DNA from: JANMQK01 sp031370485
Lineage (GTDB): Bacteria; Acidobacteriota; Polarisedimenticolia; Gp22-AA2
DNA length: 27,852 bases
Assembly (NCBI GenBank): GCA_031370485.1
Contig: JANMQK010000402.1
Span: 1 to 27,852, forward strand
Direction of reading: 5' to 3'
Part shown: piece after piece, positions 7,683 through 17,401 of the stretch
Layout of the letters: each line of letters opens with the position of its first letter
Numbering within the stretch: the stretch's first letter is position 1
Program-made: the position numbers and the translations under genes
Notes under the pieces: model-generated
What the model was told of the DNA's origin: nothing
Databases searched by the model: none
The model's input: only the letters and a program-made list of their open reading frames with translations

Positions 7683-8810
7683 GTGAAGCTTCCACAAGTC
7701 GATTACCAGAAGACACCGTTTCTCATCATCTGGGAGACAACCCAGGCCTGCGACCTGGTCTGCCGTCACTGTCGCGCCTCCGCCCAGCCCGAGACGAACC
7801 CGGCCGAGCTGACCACCGAGGAAGGGAAGAATCTTCTCAACCAGGCGGCCGCGCTGGGAACCCCAATCTTCGTCCTCAGCGGCGGGGATCCCCTCAAGCG
7901 GCGCGACCTTTACGATCTGATCCGGCACGGCGCCGACATGGGGCTGAGGATGGCGACGATCCCCGCCGCCACCCCGTGGCTCACCGAGGACGTGGTGAAA
8001 CGGCTGAAGGCCTCCGGGCTGAGCCAGATGGCCCTGAGCCTCGATTACCCGACGGCGGTGCTGCACGACGGATTCCGAGGCGTTCCCGGCGCCTTCGCCA
8101 AGACCATGCAGGCGGTCGAGTGGGCCCACGCCCACGACCTGCCGCTGCAGATCAACACGACTCTGTGCGGGGCGTCGTTGGGCCATCTCAAGAAGATGGT
8201 CTCCGTGGTCCGTGGTCTCGATGTCGTCTTCTGGGAGGTTTTCTTCCTGGTGCCGATGGGCCGCGGTGTCGATCTCGGCGGGCTGACCCCCGCGCAGTGC
8301 GAGGAAGCGTTCGAGCTTCTCTACGAAGTGCAGAAAGACTCCCGCTTCCTGGTGAAGGTCACGGAGGCGCCCCATTACCGGCGCTACGTCGCGCAGCGCG
8401 AGCGGCGCGAGGGGGTTTCGGCGGCGCGCCACCCCGCGGCCCTGCCGTCGCAACTCATCCGCACCGAGGGACCCGGCCACACGATCGGACTGGCCCCCCA
8501 GGGGGTGAACGCGGGGAACGGCTTCCTGTTCGTCTCCCACATCGGAGAGGTCTTCCCGAGCGGGTTCCTGCCGGTCAGCGCCGGAAACGTGCGGCGCAAC
8601 AAGCTGTCGGCCATCTACCGTGAGTCCGACCTCTTCAAGCAGTTGCGCCGGCCGAACGAATTCGCCGGAGTGTGCGGCTACTGCGAGTACAACACGATCT
8701 GCGGCGGTTCCCGCTCGCGGGCCTTCGCGGTGACCGGCGATCTCCTCGCCAGCGACCCCTGGTGCGGCTACGTGCCGGCCCGCCCGCGCCTCGACGCAAA
8801 TCTTGCATAA
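7683..8810 (+). CDS. Radical SAM/SPASM protein, AhbD/NirJ-like (possible haem biosynthesis)
   Basis: 375 residues. The radical SAM cluster motif is C23-x3-C27-x2-C30 in WETTQACDLVCRHC, followed by the SAM-binding SGGDPL segment. Near the C-terminus C331, C334, C340 and C361 form a SPASM-type auxiliary iron-sulphur site (CGYCEYNTICGG, then WCGY). This arrangement is shared by AhbC/AhbD/NirJ, which modify siroheme-derived tetrapyrroles, and by a related uncharacterised family. AhbD makes haem b by decarboxylating iron-coproporphyrin. The neighbouring cytochrome c synthase and cytochromes favour a haem-related role, but peptide modification cannot be excluded. The start is GTG at 7683, eight or so bases after GAGGGGG. 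An ATG seven bases earlier is out of frame. The frame is open further upstream, but that part overlaps ccsBA and its promoter. Confidence 0.8.
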   Translation: MKLPQVDYQKTPFLIIWETTQACDLVCRHCRASAQPETNPAELTTEEGKNLLNQAAALGTPIFVLSGGDPLKRRDLYDLIRHGADMGLRMATIPAATPWLTEDVVKRLKASGLSQMALSLDYPTAVLHDGFRGVPGAFAKTMQAVEWAHAHDLPLQINTTLCGASLGHLKKMVSVVRGLDVVFWEVFFLVPMGRGVDLGGLTPAQCEEAFELLYEVQKDSRFLVKVTEAPHYRRYVAQRERREGVSAARHPAALPSQLIRTEGPGHTIGLAPQGVNAGNGFLFVSHIGEVFPSGFLPVSAGNVRRNKLSAIYRESDLFKQLRRPNEFAGVCGYCEYNTICGGSRSRAFAVTGDLLASDPWCGYVPARPRLDANLA

Positions 8811-8837
8811 GTCGCGCCGGGAGCGCGGGATGTTTCC

Positions 8838-9653
8838 CTAATCCAGACGGATGGCGGAGATGTCGAACGCCGGCTTCGGGAACTTCATGTCGAGCCGCTC
8901 GAGGGTGTCGACGATGATTTCCGAGACCGCCAGGTTGCGGAACCATTTCCTGTCCGCGGGGATGACATACCAGGGCGCCCAGGGATGGCTGCAGCGCTCG
9001 AGGACCTCCTCGTAGGCCTTCTCGTAGTTCCGCCAGTATTTCCTCTCGGAGAAATCGGCCGGCGAGATCTTCCAGTGCTTCTTCGGGTCGTCGAGCCGCT
9101 CCTGGAACCGCTTTTTCTGTTCTTCCCGGCTGATGTGCAGCATGAACTTCAAGATGACCACGTTGTTGAGGGCGAGGTGCTCCTCGAACGCGTTGATCTG
9201 GTCGTAGCGTTTCTTCCATGTATTGCGAGGAACGAGGTTGTGCACGCGCACCACCAGCACGTCCTCGTAGTGAGAGCGGTTGAAGATGCCGATGTCCCCC
9301 TTGTTCGGGACCGCCTTGTGGATGCGCCACAGGAAGTCGTGGTCTTTCTCTTCGGCGGATGGGACCTTGAACGAGGTGACCGTGCATCCCTGGGGGTTGA
9401 GCCCCGGCATGACGTGGCGGATCGTCCCGTCCTTGCCGCCGGCGTCCATCGCCTGGAGGACCACGAGCAGGGCGCGCTTGTTCTCGGCGTATAGAAGGTA
9501 CTGGAGTTTTTCCAGACGCTGTATGTTCCGGCGCAGCAGCCGCTCGACGGCATCCTTGTCCTTGTACCCATGGGTGTCGGCCGGGTCGCGGTCGGCGAGA
9601 CGGACCTTGGCCCCCGGCTTGATGAGAAATCGGCTGTCCAGTTTTCCAGCCAT
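8838..9653 (-). CDS. ppk2: Polyphosphate kinase 2 family protein
   Basis: 271 residues, cytosolic, P-loop fold. PPK2 enzymes move phosphate between inorganic polyphosphate and nucleotides, most often making ATP from ADP or GTP from GDP. The Walker A motif is DAGGKDG (70-76), the Walker B aspartate is D120 in GDIGIFNRSHYED, and the lid region includes SREEQKKRFQER. The length is that of single-domain PPK2. The ATG at 9653 follows GAGAGAAGG; the frame continues upstream, but the homology begins at MAGKLDSRF. It converges with the radical SAM gene (27-base gap) and diverges from the exporter operon (103-base gap). Whether it prefers ADP or AMP cannot be read safely from the sequence. Confidence 0.93.
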   Translation of the reverse strand: MAGKLDSRFLIKPGAKVRLADRDPADTHGYKDKDAVERLLRRNIQRLEKLQYLLYAENKRALLVVLQAMDAGGKDGTIRHVMPGLNPQGCTVTSFKVPSAEEKDHDFLWRIHKAVPNKGDIGIFNRSHYEDVLVVRVHNLVPRNTWKKRYDQINAFEEHLALNNVVILKFMLHISREEQKKRFQERLDDPKKHWKISPADFSERKYWRNYEKAYEEVLERCSHPWAPWYVIPADRKWFRNLAVSEIIVDTLERLDMKFPKPAFDISAIRLD

Positions 9654-9756
9654 GGCCTTCTCTCTCCCGTCCCTCCGCGCGGGACGAGGAAGTCTAGCGC
9701 ACACCGCGGAGCGCGGGCCCATTCCCCCGTGATATCGTCCCGTCCGGAGAAATGCC
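9654..9756. other. Divergent promoter region, ppk2 / exporter operon
   Basis: 103 bases between two divergent start codons. It holds the ribosome sites GAGAGAAGG (minus) and CGGAGA (plus). I see no clear -35/-10 pair and no GG-N10-GC sigma-54 element. Confidence 0.4.
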
Positions 9757-10953
9757 ATGCGGCGGTGGGGCATCAGGATAGGACTCGTGCTCGCGGTGGT
9801 TCTCGTGGGCGTGCTGCTGCGGATTACCGTCTTCAGGCCCGACCCGGTGCCGGTCACGCTGTTCACGGCGGCGACCGGCACCGTCGAGGAGACCGTCACC
9901 AACAGCAGGGCCGGCACCGTCACGGCCCGCCGCCGCTCGAAGATCAGCCCCGAGGTCGGCGGCCGCGTCGACTACATCGGCGCCAGGGCCGGGGACAGGG
10001 TAAAGAAGGGTGCTGTCCTCCTGAGAATCTACGGCGGCGATCTCAAGGCCTCGCTGAACCTGTCGGAGCACGATCTGGCGACCGCCGGGGCCTCGGCCCA
10101 GGAGGCGTGCTTCTCCGCCGAACAGGCCGGGCGTGACCTGACGCGCAACCTCGATCTCAGGAAGGACCGGATCGTCTCGGAGGAGATGCTCGAGCAGCTG
10201 AGGTCGAAGCGGGACGGCGAGGCCGCCCGCTGCGAGGCGGCGCGCGCGGGGGTGGGCCGGGCGGAGGCCGCCGTGGATCTGGCGCGCGCGAACCTGAGCA
10301 AGACGGTCCTGATCGCGCCCTTCGACGGCATCATCGCCGAGATGAAGGCAGAGGTCGGGGAGTGGGTCTCCCCCTCGCCCCCCGCCCTGCCGATCCCCCC
10401 GGTTTTCGACTTGATTGACCCGACCTCGATCTACGTGAGCGCGCCGATGGACGAGGTGGACGCCGGCCGGGTCGTCACCGGCCAGGCGGCGCGGATCACC
10501 CTCGACGCCTTCCCGGGGCGCTCGTTCTCCGGGAAGGTGACGCGCGTAGCGCCCTACGTCCTCGACGTCGAGCAGCAGAACCGGACGTTCGAGGTCGAGG
10601 TCGATTTCGACGACGACGGGTTCGCGCGGGGGCTTCTCCCCGGCACCTCGGCCGATGTCGAGGTCATCTTGAAGAAGGCGGAAGACGTTCTGCGTATTCC
10701 ATCCTACGCGCTGCTCGAGGGGGACCGCGTCCTCGTCTACACCGACGGGCGCAGCCTGCTGGGCCGCAAGATCCACGTCCTGAAGTCGGTCACCGTCACG
10801 GCAGGACTGAAGAACTGGGAGTACGCCGAGATCAAGGGAGGACTGCGGGAAGGGGACCGCGTCGTCGTGTCGCTCGACCGGGCCGAGGTCAAGGACGGGG
10901 CGGAGGCCGAGGAGAGGCCGGCCGGCGCGGCGGGGGGCGGGCCGGGGCCGTGA
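9757..10953 (+). CDS. MacA-like periplasmic adaptor (membrane fusion protein) of an ABC exporter
   Basis: 398 residues. One N-terminal membrane anchor (about 8-26) is followed by a biotinyl-lipoyl half (VGGRVDYIGARAGDRVKKG), a coiled-coil hairpin of about 100 residues, the second lipoyl half with the typical APFDGIIAEM, a beta-barrel segment, and a membrane-proximal C-terminal domain. It would connect the inner-membrane permeases to an outer-membrane channel, which is not in the window. The ATG at 9757 has GGAGA eight or so bases ahead. The stop overlaps the ATPase start by four bases (GTGA), so the four-gene operon is translationally coupled. The C-terminus is a low-complexity Gly/Pro/Ala tail. 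The substrate is unknown. Confidence 0.9.
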   Translation: MRRWGIRIGLVLAVVLVGVLLRITVFRPDPVPVTLFTAATGTVEETVTNSRAGTVTARRRSKISPEVGGRVDYIGARAGDRVKKGAVLLRIYGGDLKASLNLSEHDLATAGASAQEACFSAEQAGRDLTRNLDLRKDRIVSEEMLEQLRSKRDGEAARCEAARAGVGRAEAAVDLARANLSKTVLIAPFDGIIAEMKAEVGEWVSPSPPALPIPPVFDLIDPTSIYVSAPMDEVDAGRVVTGQAARITLDAFPGRSFSGKVTRVAPYVLDVEQQNRTFEVEVDFDDDGFARGLLPGTSADVEVILKKAEDVLRIPSYALLEGDRVLVYTDGRSLLGRKIHVLKSVTVTAGLKNWEYAEIKGGLREGDRVVVSLDRAEVKDGAEAEERPAGAAGGGPGP

Positions 10954-11627
10954 TCGCCTTGAGGCGGCTGACCCGCCACTACCAGGTCGGGGACCAGGTG
11001 GTCCGGGCGCTACAGGAGGTTGATCTGGATATCCCCGGCGGCGACTACGTCGCGGTGATGGGCCCGTCGGGCTCCGGCAAGTCCACCCTGCTACATCTGC
11101 TGGGATGCCTCGACCGGCCGACCTCCGGCTCGTACCGCCTCGACGGCGAGGAGGTTGCGGACCTCTCGGAGAATGCGCTCGCCTTTGTGCGCAGCCGCAA
11201 GATCGGGTTCGTGTTCCAGTTCTTCCACCTTGTGCCGCGCCTCTCCGCCGCCTCGAACGTCGAACTGCCGATGACGCTGGCCGGGCTGCGGCCGGCCGAG
11301 CGGCGCTCCCGCGCCGCTTCCGCCCTCGAGGCGGTCGGGCTGACCGAGCGCGCGGACCACCGGCCGGACCAGCTTTCGGGCGGGCAGCGCCAGCGCGTGG
11401 CGATCGCCCGGGCGACGGTGATGAGGCCATCGATCATGCTGGCGGACGAGCCGACCGGGAATCTTGACCGCGCCTCGGGCCGCGAGATCATCGAGCTCCT
11501 GGAACGGATGAACCATGACGGCCTCACCTTGATCGTCGTGACCCACGATCCGGAGATCGGCAGCCGGGCGCGTCGTGTCGTCCGGCTGATCGACGGGCGG
11601 ATCGAATCGGATGGAGCGCCGTCGTGA
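10950..11627 (+). CDS. ABC transporter ATPase, MacB/LolD type
   Basis: 225 residues. Walker A GPSGSGKST (38-46), Q-loop FVFQFF, signature LSGGQRQR (143-150), Walker B IMLADEP (163-169), H-loop THD. All catalytic residues are present. The sequence belongs with ATPases of the FtsX-permease class (MacB, LolD), which drive mechanotransmission rather than classical transport. The start is GTG at 10950 and the stop overlaps the next GTG at 11624, each by four bases. Here the ATPase is a separate chain, whereas E. coli MacB is ATPase and permease fused. Confidence 0.95.
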   Translation: MIALRRLTRHYQVGDQVVRALQEVDLDIPGGDYVAVMGPSGSGKSTLLHLLGCLDRPTSGSYRLDGEEVADLSENALAFVRSRKIGFVFQFFHLVPRLSAASNVELPMTLAGLRPAERRSRAASALEAVGLTERADHRPDQLSGGQRQRVAIARATVMRPSIMLADEPTGNLDRASGREIIELLERMNHDGLTLIVVTHDPEIGSRARRVVRLIDGRIESDGAPS

Positions 11628-12829
11628 CGGCGGGCGAGCAGGCGCGCTTCGCCCTGGGCGCCCTGCGCGGGCACCGGCTGCGGTCGGGGCTGACTCTCCT
11701 TGGGGTGGCGATCGGGGTCGCCGCGGTGGTCCTTTTGACCGCGCTCGGCGAGGGGGCGCGCCTTTACGTCACCGGCCAGTTCGCGGCGCTCGGGAGCAAT
11801 CTGCTTGTCGTCCTGCCGGGCCGCACCGAGACGACGGGGACCGCGCCGATACTGGGCGGCACGCAGCGCGACCTGACGATCGGCGACGCCGAGGCGATCC
11901 TGAGGCGCTGCCGGCGCGTCCGACGCCTGGCGCCGCTGTCGGTCGGCTCGGCCCGGGTCGGATTCGGCGATCGGCGCCGCCAGGTGACCCTTCTCGGCAG
12001 CACGGCCGACCTGCTCGAGGTGCGCGGGCTCGAGATGAGCAGCGGGCGCTTCCTGCCGCGCATCGACCCCGGGCGATCGGCTCCCGTGGCGGTGATCGGG
12101 CAGACGGTGGCCCGGGAGCTGTTCGCGGGCGAGAACCCCCTGGGCCGGTCGATCCGCGTCGGCGACTGGCGCTTCCGCGTCACCGGGGTCCTGGCGTCGA
12201 AAGGGCAGTCGATCGGCGTGAACATGGATGATGTCGTGATCGTGCCGGTGGCCAGCAGCATGCGGATCTTCAACCAGACGTCGCTCTTCCGCCTGCTGAT
12301 CGAGGTGCGGGCCTATGAAGAAATCGACGCCGGACGGCGCGAGGTCCTGGCGATCCTGAAGGCGCGTCACAATGACGAGGAGGACGTGACCATCCTGACC
12401 CAGGATTCGGTCCTGGGTGCCTTCAACCGGATCCTCGGCGCGCTCACCGTCGGTCTCGCCGGGATCGCGGCCATCTCGCTGTCGGTGGCCGGCATCGGCA
12501 TCATGAACGTCATGCTCGTGGCGGTGTCGGAGAGGACGGCCGAGATTGGCCTCCTCAAGGCGCTGGGCGCGCCGCCATCGCGCATCCTCGGGGTCTTCCT
12601 GTTCGAGTCGGTGCTGCTGTCGCTCGCGGGAGGTCTGCTGGGACTTCTGGGGGGCTACGGCGGCGCCCGGGTGCTGGTGCACCTTTTCCCGGAACTGCCG
12701 GCCTCCCCCCCGGGCTGGGCGGTGGCCGCGGCGCTTCTGGTCTCTCTCGGGGCGGGGGCGCTCTTCGGGGCGCTGCCGGCCCGGCGCGCGGCGCGGCTCG
12801 ATCCGGTCACGGCATTGGCGGGGAGGTAA
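11624..12829 (+). CDS. MacB/FtsX-family ABC permease 1
   Basis: 401 residues. Typical MacB-like permease topology: one N-terminal helix (about 21-43), a large periplasmic domain of roughly 220 residues, then three C-terminal helices (about 275-295, 325-350, 365-385). The family signature LRSGLTLLGVAIGVAAVV is at the N-terminus, and the usual ALPARRAARLDPVTAL motif is at the C-terminus. The start is GTG at 11624, coupled to the ATPase. It is a clear paralogue of the next gene, with the same architecture and shared segments such as SGRFLP and ENPLG versus QGRFLP and KNALG. The pair would form a heterodimeric permease. Confidence 0.92.
   Translation: MTAGEQARFALGALRGHRLRSGLTLLGVAIGVAAVVLLTALGEGARLYVTGQFAALGSNLLVVLPGRTETTGTAPILGGTQRDLTIGDAEAILRRCRRVRRLAPLSVGSARVGFGDRRRQVTLLGSTADLLEVRGLEMSSGRFLPRIDPGRSAPVAVIGQTVARELFAGENPLGRSIRVGDWRFRVTGVLASKGQSIGVNMDDVVIVPVASSMRIFNQTSLFRLLIEVRAYEEIDAGRREVLAILKARHNDEEDVTILTQDSVLGAFNRILGALTVGLAGIAAISLSVAGIGIMNVMLVAVSERTAEIGLLKALGAPPSRILGVFLFESVLLSLAGGLLGLLGGYGGARVLVHLFPELPASPPGWAVAAALLVSLGAGALFGALPARRAARLDPVTALAGR
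12821..12826 (+). promoter_or_regulatory. Ribosome binding site for permease 2
   Basis: GGGAGG lies two bases before the ATG at 12829 and eight before the ATG at 12835. The spacing favours 12835 as the real start. Confidence 0.5.
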
Positions 12830-14040
12830 TGGGGATGCTGACCGCCGATTTTCTCAGTCTGTCATGGGGCGCCATCTATGGGCACCGCCTGCGCTCGGCG
12901 CTGACGCTTACAGGGATCGCGATCGGCATCGCGGCGGTCATCCTCCTCACCTCGATCGGCGAGGGAATCCGCCAGTACGTCCTCTCCGAGTTCACCCAGT
13001 TCGGGACGAATCTCATCGCCATCAACCCAGGGAAGTCCGACACGACGGGAGGTTCGCCCATCGCGATGGCCGGGTCGATCCGCAAGCTGACCATCGAAGA
13101 CATCACGCCGCTCGAGCGGCTTCCCTACGTCGAGGGGGTGATGCCGGTGGCGTTCGGAAACGCCCGGGTCGAGCACGGGGAGAGGGGGCGCAGTGTCTTT
13201 GTGTACGGCGTGACGTCCGACATGCCGCGCGTCTGGAACTTCACCGTGCGGCAGGGGCGTTTCCTGCCTCCCGGCGACCCGCGCCACGGCGCGCCGCTGG
13301 CGGTGCTCGGCCCGAAGCTCAAGCGGGAGGTCTTCGGCGAGAAAAACGCCCTGGGGGAGAGGGTGCGGATCGGCGGGCGCCCCTTCCGCGTCATCGGCGT
13401 CATGGAGCCGAAGGGGCAGTTCCTGAACTTCGATCTCGACGACACGGTCTTCATCCCGGTCTCCGCGGCACAGAGCCTGTTCAACCGCGACGACCTGCTC
13501 GAGATCGACGTGGTCTACCGCAGCCACCAGCTGACTGGCGAAGTCGTCGAGGGGATCCGCCGTCTCATGAAGCAGCGGCACGACGGGGATGAGGATTTCA
13601 CCATCACCACTCAGGAGTCGATGCTGAAGGTGCTCGACCGGATCATCGGCGTCATCACGGCGGCGGTCGGCGCGATCGGCGGCATCTCGCTCGTGGTGGG
13701 CGCGATCGGAATCCTGACGATGATGTGGATCTCGGTGAACGAAAGCACGAACGAGATCGGCCTCCTGCGCGCCCTGGGCGCCCGCCGCGCGCAGGTGCTC
13801 GGCTACTTCCTGATGCAGGCGGCCCTGCTCTCGACCCTCGGCGGTATCGTGGGGGTGGCCGGAGGGATGGGCGTTGCGCGGTTGCTACAGTTCGCGCTGC
13901 CGAAGATGCCGGTGCGCACCCCGATGGCGTTCGTCCTCGCCGCCCTGGCGCTGTCGTTCGTCGTCGGTCTTCTGAGCGGCGTCCTGCCGGCGCGGCGGGC
14001 CGCCGCCCTCGACCCGGTCGAGGCGCTGCGCGCCGAGTGA
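12829..14040 (+). CDS. MacB/FtsX-family ABC permease 2
   Basis: 403 residues if begun at the ATG that shares a base with the preceding stop (TAATG, 12829). A second in-frame ATG at 12835 has better spacing (eight bases) to GGGAGG at 12821-12826 and would give 401 residues. Same topology as its paralogue: an N-terminal helix in LRSALTLTGIAIGIAAVI, a periplasmic domain, and three C-terminal helices ending VLPARRAAALDPVEAL. Probably pairs with permease 1. Similar split systems export peptides, macrolides or lipoproteins; nothing here identifies the substrate. It ends 48 bases from the convergent citrate synthase, with no clear terminator between. Confidence 0.92.
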   Translation: MGMLTADFLSLSWGAIYGHRLRSALTLTGIAIGIAAVILLTSIGEGIRQYVLSEFTQFGTNLIAINPGKSDTTGGSPIAMAGSIRKLTIEDITPLERLPYVEGVMPVAFGNARVEHGERGRSVFVYGVTSDMPRVWNFTVRQGRFLPPGDPRHGAPLAVLGPKLKREVFGEKNALGERVRIGGRPFRVIGVMEPKGQFLNFDLDDTVFIPVSAAQSLFNRDDLLEIDVVYRSHQLTGEVVEGIRRLMKQRHDGDEDFTITTQESMLKVLDRIIGVITAAVGAIGGISLVVGAIGILTMMWISVNESTNEIGLLRALGARRAQVLGYFLMQAALLSTLGGIVGVAGGMGVARLLQFALPKMPVRTPMAFVLAALALSFVVGLLSGVLPARRAAALDPVEALRAE

Positions 14041-14088
14041 CGGGGCGCAAGCGGCCGCGCGCGAGTTTTCAGCGGCTCAGGCGCGTCG

Positions 14089-15396
<1,308 letters not shown>

Positions 15397-15506
15397 GCGG
15401 CACGCTCCTTGTCTGCGGCACCGGAAGCGCCCCGCCGACCCCCCGCGGTCGGACCGTCCACGGCGGCACGCTTCATGGCCTCGAAACATCTGGTCCGTCT
15501 CACCCG

Positions 15507-15535
15507 ATGGTACCCATTACCGGAGAAAGGAGCAA
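15507..15535 (-). promoter_or_regulatory. gltA: Sigma-70-like promoter candidate for citrate synthase
   Basis: On the minus strand TTGCTC (15535-15530), a 17-base spacer, then TACCAT (15512-15507). The predicted start near 15500 leaves a leader of about 100 bases. The hexamers match the housekeeping consensus moderately; the spacing is ideal. There is no sigma-54 pattern here, in contrast with the cytochrome promoters. Confidence 0.4.
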
Positions 15536-15589
15536 GGAACAGCGACTCGCTCCAGGTCAGCGGCCCGGCGCGGCGCGCGGGAGGTGCCC

Positions 15590-16588
15590 TCAGCCGCGGG
15601 CGAGGTGTTCCAGCTTCTTGAGATGGTCGGCGCTGCCGACGGCGATCAGGCAGTCCCCCGCGCTAATGACCGTGTCGGGGGTCGGATTGAAGCTCAGGGT
15701 CCCGTCGGGCCGCTTCAGGGCCAGCACCAAGGCACCGCTTTTCTGGCGGATGTCGGTGGCGGCGATGCTCTTCCCGGCCAGGACGGAGGTCTCCGGGATG
15801 CGCACTTCCTCGATCTGCACGTCGAGGCGCAGCGACCCAAAGGCCGCCTCGATGAAATCGATGACGTGTGGCTGCACCAGGATGTGGGCGATTCGCCGGC
15901 CGACGAAATGGTAGGGAGAGACCACCTCCGTGGCCCCCGCCTTCATGAGCTTGGGGGTCGCCTCCTCCTCGCTGGCGCGGGCGATGATCTTGAGGTTGGG
16001 GTTCATCCCGCGGGCGGTCAGCACGATGTAGAGGTTGTCGGCGTCCGACGTGACGGCCGCCACGAGGCCTTTGGCGTCCTGGATGCGCGCCAGGCTGAGG
16101 TCGGCCTCGGAGTGGGCGTTGCCGATAACGACCGGGAGGTTCCGCTCGATCGCCCACTGCGCGCGCTCGGGGGATTTCTCGACGACGACGAACGGCGCCC
16201 CGCGAAGCCCAAGCTCCGTCGCTACCGTCCGCCCGACCCGGCCGGCGCCGCAGATGACGTAGTGGTCCTTGAGTTTCGAAAGCTCGCGCTGCATTCGCCG
16301 CCGGCCCAGGAAGTTGCCGAGTTCGAATTGTAGCATCGCCTGCGTCGCCGCCGATAGGAGGAACCCCCCCACCATGACCGCCGTCAGGATCAGGAAGATG
16401 TTGAACACCTTGCCGGCCTGCGACAGCGGGTGGGTCTCGCCGTACCCGACCGTCGTCATGGTGATGAGCGTCATGTAGAGCCCGTCGAACCAGGGCCAGC
16501 CTTCGATGTAATGGAAGCCGGTGGCGCCGATCAGGACCACACCGGCGATCAGGATGAGGGCGATGCGAAGGCGGGCCTTGGTGCTCAT
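15590..16588 (-). CDS. Two-TM potassium channel with RCK (TrkA-N/TrkA-C) domains
   Basis: 332 residues. Helix 1 (about 8-28), a pore loop with the K+ selectivity filter TVGYG (46-50), and helix 2 (about 61-82) form an MthK/Kch-like tetrameric pore. A cytosolic RCK domain follows, with the nucleotide-binding glycine motif GAGRVG (114-119) and E137 ending the second strand, then a TrkA-C domain (about 245-332). Likely gates K+ flux in response to a ligand such as Ca2+, NAD(H) or nucleotides. The ATG at 16588 has only a weak ribosome site (GGGGTGA). The gene is co-directional with the repair operon upstream (78-base gap containing a direct repeat) and with citrate synthase downstream. No functional link to either is evident. 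Confidence 0.94.
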   Translation of the reverse strand: MSTKARLRIALILIAGVVLIGATGFHYIEGWPWFDGLYMTLITMTTVGYGETHPLSQAGKVFNIFLILTAVMVGGFLLSAATQAMLQFELGNFLGRRRMQRELSKLKDHYVICGAGRVGRTVATELGLRGAPFVVVEKSPERAQWAIERNLPVVIGNAHSEADLSLARIQDAKGLVAAVTSDADNLYIVLTARGMNPNLKIIARASEEEATPKLMKAGATEVVSPYHFVGRRIAHILVQPHVIDFIEAAFGSLRLDVQIEEVRIPETSVLAGKSIAATDIRQKSGALVLALKRPDGTLSFNPTPDTVISAGDCLIAVGSADHLKKLEHLARG

Positions 16589-16604
16589 GGGTCACCCCGG
16601 ACGG

Positions 16605-16643
16605 CGCATCGTGCTGCGCCGCGTGCCGCATCGTGCTGCGCCG
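16605..16643. repeat. Short tandem direct repeat, 17 bases, period 22
   Basis: CGCATCGTGCTGCGCCG occurs at 16605-16621 and again at 16627-16643, in the gap between the oxygenase stop and the channel start. It is also partly self-complementary. It could be a duplicated operator or simply a replication slip. Confidence 0.55.
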
Positions 16644-16666
16644 TGCGCCGCGTGTCAAGCGGCGCG

Positions 16667-17401
16667 CTACGCGGCGTCGTGGAAGATGATCCCGAGGGCG
16701 TAGCGGGTGCCGGAGAGGAGGCGGCTCAGGCCGTGCCGCAGGACCGCGCGGTAGTGGCCGCGGGCCCCCGCGACCGGGCGCTCGCGCGTCGCGAAGATGA
16801 CGAGGCCGCCCTGCTCGAGGGTGACGGCGGTTCCGATGGACTGCGCGCGGGGCCGCTGCTCGACGAGCAGGAACTCGCCTCCCCGGAAGTCGGTGCCCGG
16901 CCGGCTGAGGAGGAAGGTCATCTGGAGCGGGAAGGCGATGTCACCGTAGAGGTCCTGGTGAAGGCAGTTGTAGCCGCCCTCCTCGTACTTCAAGAGAAGA
17001 GGTGTTGGGCGCGTCTGGCCCCTGCGGCGGCAGAGCGCGCGGAGGGCGGCAAGTGTCCTGGGGTAGCGGACCGACGAGCGCAGGTCCTCCATCCAGCGGT
17101 TGGCGATCGCCGCGAGGGGAGGATAGGCACGGAGGCGCAGCGCCCGGACGAGTTGCGGCAGGGGCTCCTTGAAATACTGGTATTCGCCCAGGCCGAAACG
17201 ATGGCTCGCCATGTTCACCCGGCTGCGGAACCGTTTCGGCTCGGCGTACAGGCGCACGAGAGCGGCGCACTCCGCGGGCGTCAGCAGCGGGGGAGTCACG
17301 GCATGACCGTGCTCTTTGAGCGAGCGCTCGATCTCCTCCCAGTCGAGGCGCGCCAGCCGCGTTGCGATTGACGACGTCGCAATCGAGGGCGCCGGGGTCA
17401 C
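16667..17401 (-). CDS. 2OG-Fe(II) oxygenase, third gene of the ECF/Ada operon
   Basis: 244 residues. The double-stranded beta-helix core shows the Fe(II) ligands H148 and D150 (CLHQDLYGD) and H223 (RHGLS), with R233 ten residues on to bind 2-oxoglutarate. About 130 N-terminal residues precede the core. It resembles the prolyl-hydroxylase-like family rather than classical AlkB, but the position is telling: its GTG start (17401) overlaps the stop of the alkyl-DNA methyltransferase by four bases (GTGA). AlkB-type oxygenases reverse methyl lesions on DNA bases, so oxidative demethylation of nucleic acid or protein is the leading hypothesis; the substrate is not proven. The frame is open further upstream, but that part is the shadow of the methyltransferase. 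Confidence 0.85.
   Translation of the reverse strand: MTPAPSIATSSIATRLARLDWEEIERSLKEHGHAVTPPLLTPAECAALVRLYAEPKRFRSRVNMASHRFGLGEYQYFKEPLPQLVRALRLRAYPPLAAIANRWMEDLRSSVRYPRTLAALRALCRRRGQTRPTPLLLKYEEGGYNCLHQDLYGDIAFPLQMTFLLSRPGTDFRGGEFLLVEQRPRAQSIGTAVTLEQGGLVIFATRERPVAGARGHYRAVLRHGLSRLLSGTRYALGIIFHDAA

Noticed and set aside
11045..12682. Minus-strand open frame of 545 codons opposite the ABC exporter
   Set aside because: The plus strand carries complete ATPase and permease motifs here; the minus frame shows none.
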